A DNA stretch of 64,000 nt, taken from the NCBI RefSeq assembly GCF_001540865.1, contig NC_033628.1, positions 12,889,730-12,953,729 of the forward strand. The letters run 5' to 3'. The position numbers and the translations under genes are program-made. The notes under the pieces were generated by a model. It saw nothing but the letters and a program-made list of their open reading frames with translations. It had not been told where the DNA came from and made no database searches. This DNA is from Ananas comosus (lineage: Eukaryota > Streptophyta > Magnoliopsida > Poales > Bromeliaceae). Below, piece by piece: positions 59,252-64,000 of this stretch; the stretch's first letter is position 1, and each line of letters opens with the position of its first letter.

Positions 59252-61839
59252 TCACTCCTCGCCGTCCAACATGCCATCGCGATCTTTCCCTTCCTCTTTT
59301 CCATCCAATAACATGAATCTGTACCTCTTAGCACACGCGACGAAGAAAATCAAGTCGACAGCATTAAGTGCTGCTAGTAGAAAATAGAACCTGTCCATGT
59401 GACCCTTGTTGAGATTCTCTGATATCCACCCGATCTGATCGCCTTTGCTTGTTATGCCCATCACTATTGTCACAAGCAAGCTGCTCACATAACTCCCCGC
59501 CGACATCGATGCAACATAGAGAGCGCTTCCGAAGCTCTTTAATCCGTCTGGAGTCTCATTATTGAAGAATTCCAGCTGACCCACATACATAAACACTTCG
59601 GAAGCTCCGATTAGCACATACTGAGGTATCTGCCACAGGATACTCAGAGAGCTCGAGCTTCTGCAGGTGTTGCAGGCTCTTTTAGCATGTTTCAGCCTCT
59701 GTATTTCCACTACTCCTGCAGAGATCATTGCGATTGATGAGACGACTAACCCGATTCCCATTCTTTGTAGTTCGGTTAGCCCCTTAAGCTTGCCCTTTGA
59801 TACTCTCGAGACGAAGGTAACGATGTAGAATCTGTACAAAAGGATGAAAATTACCACGCCTAGTATCTCGAAGATAGATATGCATGCTGGAGGGATGTGG
59901 AATCCGGAGACTGAAGTTTTCATGACCACGCCTTGTTCGATAAATACTGAAGACATCTGAGAATAGACGACCGAGTAGATTATGGTGCAGAACCATATGG
60001 GAATGAGTCTCAGAATGCACTTGACTTCTTCCACTTGCGTGATCGTGCAGAGGCTCCATGGCTGCGAAGGACGGTGCTCGTCTTGCGAAGGAGATTCAGG
60101 GTATGTAACAACTGCCGCCCTGTCCAAAAACCTTGAGGAAAATAACCGATCACCGATTCTCATAATAGTAAAATAAAATGATCATAAATTCCTACACTTT
60201 TTTGGATTCTAAACCCCTCAACTAACTTCTTATTCGGTGGCAATATTACTTAGCAGTTTCCATAAACACAGTTACCTTATCTTTCCTCGACTAACGAACT
60301 TTCCACTATACTAAGTTACAGTGGCCATTAGGTGTGGAGGAACTTTGTGAAATTAAACAACACATTAATTGAGGGTCAAAATCTTAGAAACTGATCTTTT
60401 AGATGAGCTTAAGTAGTGCTTCAATGGAATTAAAAAGAGTACTGTAGTCTCCCTAAGCCATGAGATCTACTAAGGCTGTTTTCTTTACCTGAAGTCCGGT
60501 GTATGCAGTATCTTTCGACCTCCGTTTATGGCGCAGTGCTTCGCATCAACTTCATATAGTTTCTCTTCTTGTGGAGGTACTCTAACCTTCCAATTCCTTA
60601 CAGCAGCAACAATTACTTGTGAGACTCTTGTGAGAGGATTCCCACCAGGCTTGAAATGCCGATACCACGGAGTTGCCGCGAAGAACAACACCAATGCGAG
60701 AAATGCGGCCGCCGAAGATATCCAAAAGCTCAGCACCCACCTCCCTTTATCCTCAAAGTACGCGACGAGAGTGTTCGAAAAAAGAGTTCCGAGGTTATTA
60801 GCCATGAAGAAATAACTAAAGAAGGCCATCTTTGACGGTCCTTCCTCCGGGTCTTCTTCGTCGAACTGGTCCGCTCCGAATGTAGTGGCGGCCGGCTGAT
60901 AGGCCCCATTTCCTAGGGCTATCTGGTATATGGATAAGTAAAATATAAGGATCTCGAGTTTCGTCGGCGGCGCACACTTTTGTTTTCCATCACCAGGGGC
61001 GCATGATTTGAGCAGAAGGAAGTAAGATGACAGTGATAACTCCAGCAACCCCTGTTTGTCATGCATGTTTCTGCTTTCAGGCAATTTCCATTTCCCGCTT
61101 TGTTTTGCAAATGTAAAGTTTGGTAATGCAGAGTTTTTCCAATTTGGTAGCCTAGTTTATAGTCTGAGTTAGGAAGTACTGACTTACAGCAAGAAAGATT
61201 ATCTGAAACACGGCGCAGGTCCTGTATCTGCCCCAGTAGGAATCACTGACAAAAGCCCCCACCAGCGAGAATACGTAGGCGGTCCCCGTCCAGTTGCTCA
61301 CGCGGTTCGCCGCCTCCGCATTATCCAGCTGCAGCACTCTGGTCATGAACAGAACCAGATTCACCCCTACACCGAAGAATGCCAGGGTTGCTAGCCCTTG
61401 ATTCACTGTTTCACAATCAATCCAATCAAAACGTATATTACAAGGACACGATATATTTGAATCCATGTTCATGACTAATCATTTTCATGACTAATTCAGA
61501 GGAATTATTGAATATTATGTATGGTAACCCACCTAGCAGAAGAATCCCCGGAAACCATCCACCTGTTTTCCTTCTGATGGCAGGGTGGCCATTCCAATCA
61601 ACCGATCCATCTCTTGTGACGATGCTATCATTTCCCATCTTCTGTTGCACTACTTCTTGCTTCTCGACTTGTTCCTCAATCTGCAGATAATGATTACCTG
61701 CATTTTCCTGCTTTGTTGAAAGGAAAAGTGTTGCAATTAATTTGCTCAGTAATTGGCTTGGAAGGTATTTGATGATGACTCGAATTAAATGCGGGCCGAG
61801 TACTTTTGGTTAATTACTCACCCCCAAAGGCTCAGCCAT
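59252..61839 (-). CDS. NRT1/PTR family (NPF) transporter, NPF7-like
   Basis: Five exons in phase: 61822-61839 (only MAEPLG), 61533-61680, 61188-61405, 60489-61051, 59252-60131, giving 608 residues. It is a proton-coupled MFS transporter with 12 membrane segments. Family marks: GGWFPGILLLGVNQGLATLAFF, VSNWTGTAYVFSLVGAFVSDSYWGRY (the MFS loop), ALGNGAYQPAATTFGADQFDEEDP, FFSYFFMANNLGTLFSNT, CTITQVEEVKCILRLIPIW, WQIPQYVLIGASEVFMYVGQLEFF and SFGSALYVASMSAGSYVSSLL. The wording is closest to the NPF7 clade (NPF7.3/NRT1.5 type), known for root-to-shoot nitrate movement; substrate here is inferred. The 18-base first coding exon is unusual but fits phase and a clean gtgagt donor. Confidence 0.92.
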
Positions 61840-62767
61840 GATTATGGGCTGAGTTATATATGGGTTCCTCCTCAAAACCCAGAGGAGGCTTTGCATGCCA
61901 TTGGAACTTGGGAAGGTAAGAGAAGGTGGTGTGCCTTCTGATGGGGATGGAAGTGTAAAAAATGCGGAGCAATGAGGTAGTATGCTATTTTTCTCTCTCT
62001 TCTCTTCTTTTTTCTCTCGCCTTGTAAACCTGCAGGTGGATGGCTGTTTTATTACTAGCCGGGAGCAGTTCCCACGTGTTTGTGTTCTGCGACGCTCCTA
62101 GGTAGTGTTTGTTTCCACGTAAAGAGATACGGAAAGTAAAATATTTTTTTTTTTTTACGTTGTAACGATTCAATCCGCTGGTAATAATAACTTATTGGTT
62201 TCAAGTTATTGATTTAAAAATATTTTAAGTCCAGTTATTATTATTAGTATCTTTGGTCCTTTATATACAAAATTACTAGACGATGTGAGACTAGTGTTCA
62301 TGAACTCCCCAACGACGCTTTGTTGGGAAATTCCCAATCTATTGTTACATATTAATTTTGCCTTCATCGATTCAAGAGTTCATTGGATGTTTCTTATTAT
62401 TACAATAAAAAAAACAAAAACTAAGCTCTAAGAGGGAAGAATTATAACCCTTGATTAGAGATAAAACTAAAATATAATAGCAAATCATGGATTTTTTTTA
62501 AGGAGGTGTCGCTGAGTTTCCCACTAAAGCTTTTTACAGATTAGTGAGAAAAATCTGAACAAGAATTTTAGTTCTATGTATTAATATTTTCCCCTTGTGT
62601 TTGATAGGAATTAATGAAAATTGGATGAAATAGGAGGAAGTAATGTGACTCCCCCACCCCCATGCGCTTGCTATTCCTGCCATACAAAGAGATATTTTTT
62701 TTTCCCCCTCTAATGCAATTCCAAATGAGGATAGTATTTAATCCAATTTTGGGATGTTCGCTACAAN
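61840..62767. other. promoter side of the NPF gene, spacer
   Basis: No coding frame of note. CT-rich sequence at 61990-62020 may be 5' UTR. A T-run lies at 62142-62155. Confidence 0.45.
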
Positions 62768-62920
62768 TTTTTTTTTTTTTTTTTTTGAAAAAGGTAGCAT
62801 GCTATGTGTTTTATTTATTTTTAAAAAATAAACTTAACTAAAAATGTGACGCAACTAGGCTTCGAATTTGAAATATCTGATACCAATCATCAATTTTTTT
62901 ACGACTTGCATTAGAAACTG
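62768..62920 (-). mobile_element. SINE copy next to an N
   Basis: Read on the minus strand: head with taatgcaagtcg (A-box region), aaattcgaagcctagttg (B-box region), body tttagttaagtttatttttt, tail catagcatgctacctttttc and an A-run ending at the N at 62767. Same family and orientation as the copy at 12618-12768. Confidence 0.7.
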
Positions 62921-62994
62921 TTTTTTTTTTTAGTTCAATTTTACCCATACCATATTTACCGTTGACCTATTACGAGCCTATTTGCTTCTGCAGT

Positions 62995-63188
62995 GCCCAT
63001 TAACTACAGAGAAACAGCAGTGAACAAGTGTGTAGCTTCTGCTACCGGGAGGTTATATTTTCAGAAGTGCTCTCGGGAAGAGTCCAAATTTTCTGGTGTA
63101 GGGGGTTGGTGCGACTTCTGGAAGCATATGTGCTGTGGCGACCAGCCCCAGCTCCTCCCCTATGCGTGCTTTTACAATCGCATGACTT
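62995..63188 (+). other. possible coding exon, unidentified
   Basis: The stretch is bounded by a good acceptor (gcttctgcag) and donor (ttac|gtgagt) and is open. It encodes a Cys/Trp-containing segment (NKCVASATGRLYF, GWCDFWKHMCCGDQPQLL). It may be an internal or first exon of a gene continuing to the right, but no partner exon is recognised in the last 800 bases. Confidence 0.3.
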
Positions 63189-63918
63189 ACGTGAGTGCTT
63201 TCAATTTTTTTTAATAAACATTAAATAAATATATAAGTAAAAATAATCTAGGTTATACCTCTGTCAAATCAAAAAATAGAAATATATACATGCGTCTATA
63301 CGTAGGAAATTAATATGTAGAGATTTTAAATTTGAGATATAAGTTCGTGGATGTGGTATTCAGTTTAATACAGAGATTTTTTTTTTATAACTGATGATCA
63401 TTGGTAGTACCAAAATACAGTCCATTTTTCATATAGCGATTTATCATTCAATATATGAGAAATGTGTTACAAATAAAATTTTGAAATTGTATTGGATTGA
63501 GCATATCCAAACTCTGCTCAAAAGCTCGAGTTAAATGGAAAAGTAATACTATCCGTACATTCTATATTAGAATGTAAAATTTATATCTGTTGGTCCTCCA
63601 TGGGTTACACTAATCGACTTATGTTGCCGTTTTTTAATTAAGTTCTAAAAAATTTGGAATATAGGTATGTAGAATATATACTCTCCTAAGAATGATGCAT
63701 AGATAACATGTCTTAAACGGCATCAGCATCACCTGTTCTAAAAAAACTGTGAGCCTTCTATAATTTTGATAAGGGCTTTTTTTGCATTTAACCCTCTAAC
63801 AAATTTTTATTTTAAAAATAGTTTTGTCAAAATTTAATTTACAAAAATGGCTCTGGGCCTTCCACGGAGGCGCCACGTCAGCGCCACGCGGGCGGGGCCA
63901 GGGGCAATGTGTTAAGTT
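63189..63918. other. AT-rich region, no gene seen
   Basis: No convincing frame or repeat. 63840-63910 turns suddenly GC-rich (ggcgccacgtcagcgccacg), leading into the inverted repeat. Confidence 0.45.
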
Positions 63919-63973
63919 AAACACGGTGAACCATTCACCGTGTTTAGACACGGTGAATGGTTCACCGTGTTTA
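63919..63973. repeat. perfect inverted repeat made of two hairpins
   Basis: AAACACGGTGAA-CCA-TTCACCGTGTTT is a hairpin with 12-bp arms. After a TTAG spacer, ACACGGTGAA-TGG-TTCACCGTGT is a second hairpin with 10-bp arms. The second 25-base block is the exact reverse complement of the first. Confidence 0.95.
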
Positions 63974-64000
63974 GTATGTATATTTTGTATGTTGAAAAGA

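Noticed and set aside
1..64000. tRNA, rRNA, CRISPR or operon-like defence systems
   Set aside because: No cloverleaf tRNA gene, rRNA stretch or regularly spaced repeat-spacer array was recognised; the pol III boxes seen belong to SINEs with poly-A tails, and all gene clusters are ordinary intron-bearing plant genes.

Overview
This window is plant nuclear DNA, most likely from a monocot. The genes are intron-rich with GT-AG introns, and the products are plant-specific: a DRP1-type dynamin, a VAN3-binding-like protein, a PMT pectin-type methyltransferase, an ECA1/prolamin-like secreted protein and an NPF7-type transporter. Between them lie LINEs, tRNA-derived SINEs and MITE-like elements. The species cannot be fixed from sequence alone. 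Three isolated N bases (19331, 47663, 62767) sit at repeat edges, and several genes carry small frame-breaking indels. The consensus may therefore be imperfect at base level, or some copies may be decaying.

Layout. 1-1775: 3' half of a LINE (+). 2254-3910: TRAF-type zinc-finger gene (-) with a 45-bp repeat at its start. 4768-5400: AT-rich tandem duplication. 5906-11338: dynamin-related protein 1 gene (-) with a damaged 5' end. 13023-16601: VAN3-binding-like gene (-) with a LINE and a SINE in intron 1. 16.6-19.4 kb: gene-poor and SINE-rich. 19439-20347: 5' part of a HAD hydrolase gene (-). 20656-20911: MITE. 21713-23427: PIG-P (-). 25327-27654: serine carboxypeptidase-like gene (+). 28139-28666: unknown cysteine-rich secreted protein (+). 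29501-34278: eIF3b (-). 36379-40552: PMT2/PMT14-type methyltransferase (+). 42585-45541: TOM2A-like tetraspanin (+). 47131-48174: 0.5-kb duplication joined by an N. 48603-51942: plastid-type ribose-phosphate pyrophosphokinase (-). 53642-56014: NDUFAF3/DUF498 protein (+). 56631-58322: ECA1-like protein with a 32-residue repeat tail (+). 59252-61839: NPF transporter (-). 62768-62920: SINE. 63919-63973: perfect double-hairpin inverted repeat.

The genes do not form a pathway. They are independent housekeeping and secretory genes: translation, nucleotide synthesis, GPI anchor synthesis, membrane fission, complex I assembly, cell-wall methylation and nitrate/peptide transport. No candidate defence or mobile operon-like system is visible. 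The most unusual signals are the shared 3' hairpin tail of a LINE and a tRNA-derived SINE family, the minisatellite-encoded tail of the ECA1-like protein, an in-frame duplicate of the PMT C-terminus just past its stop codon, a truncated HAD gene with a 78-bp frame-preserving intron, and the double hairpin near the right edge.
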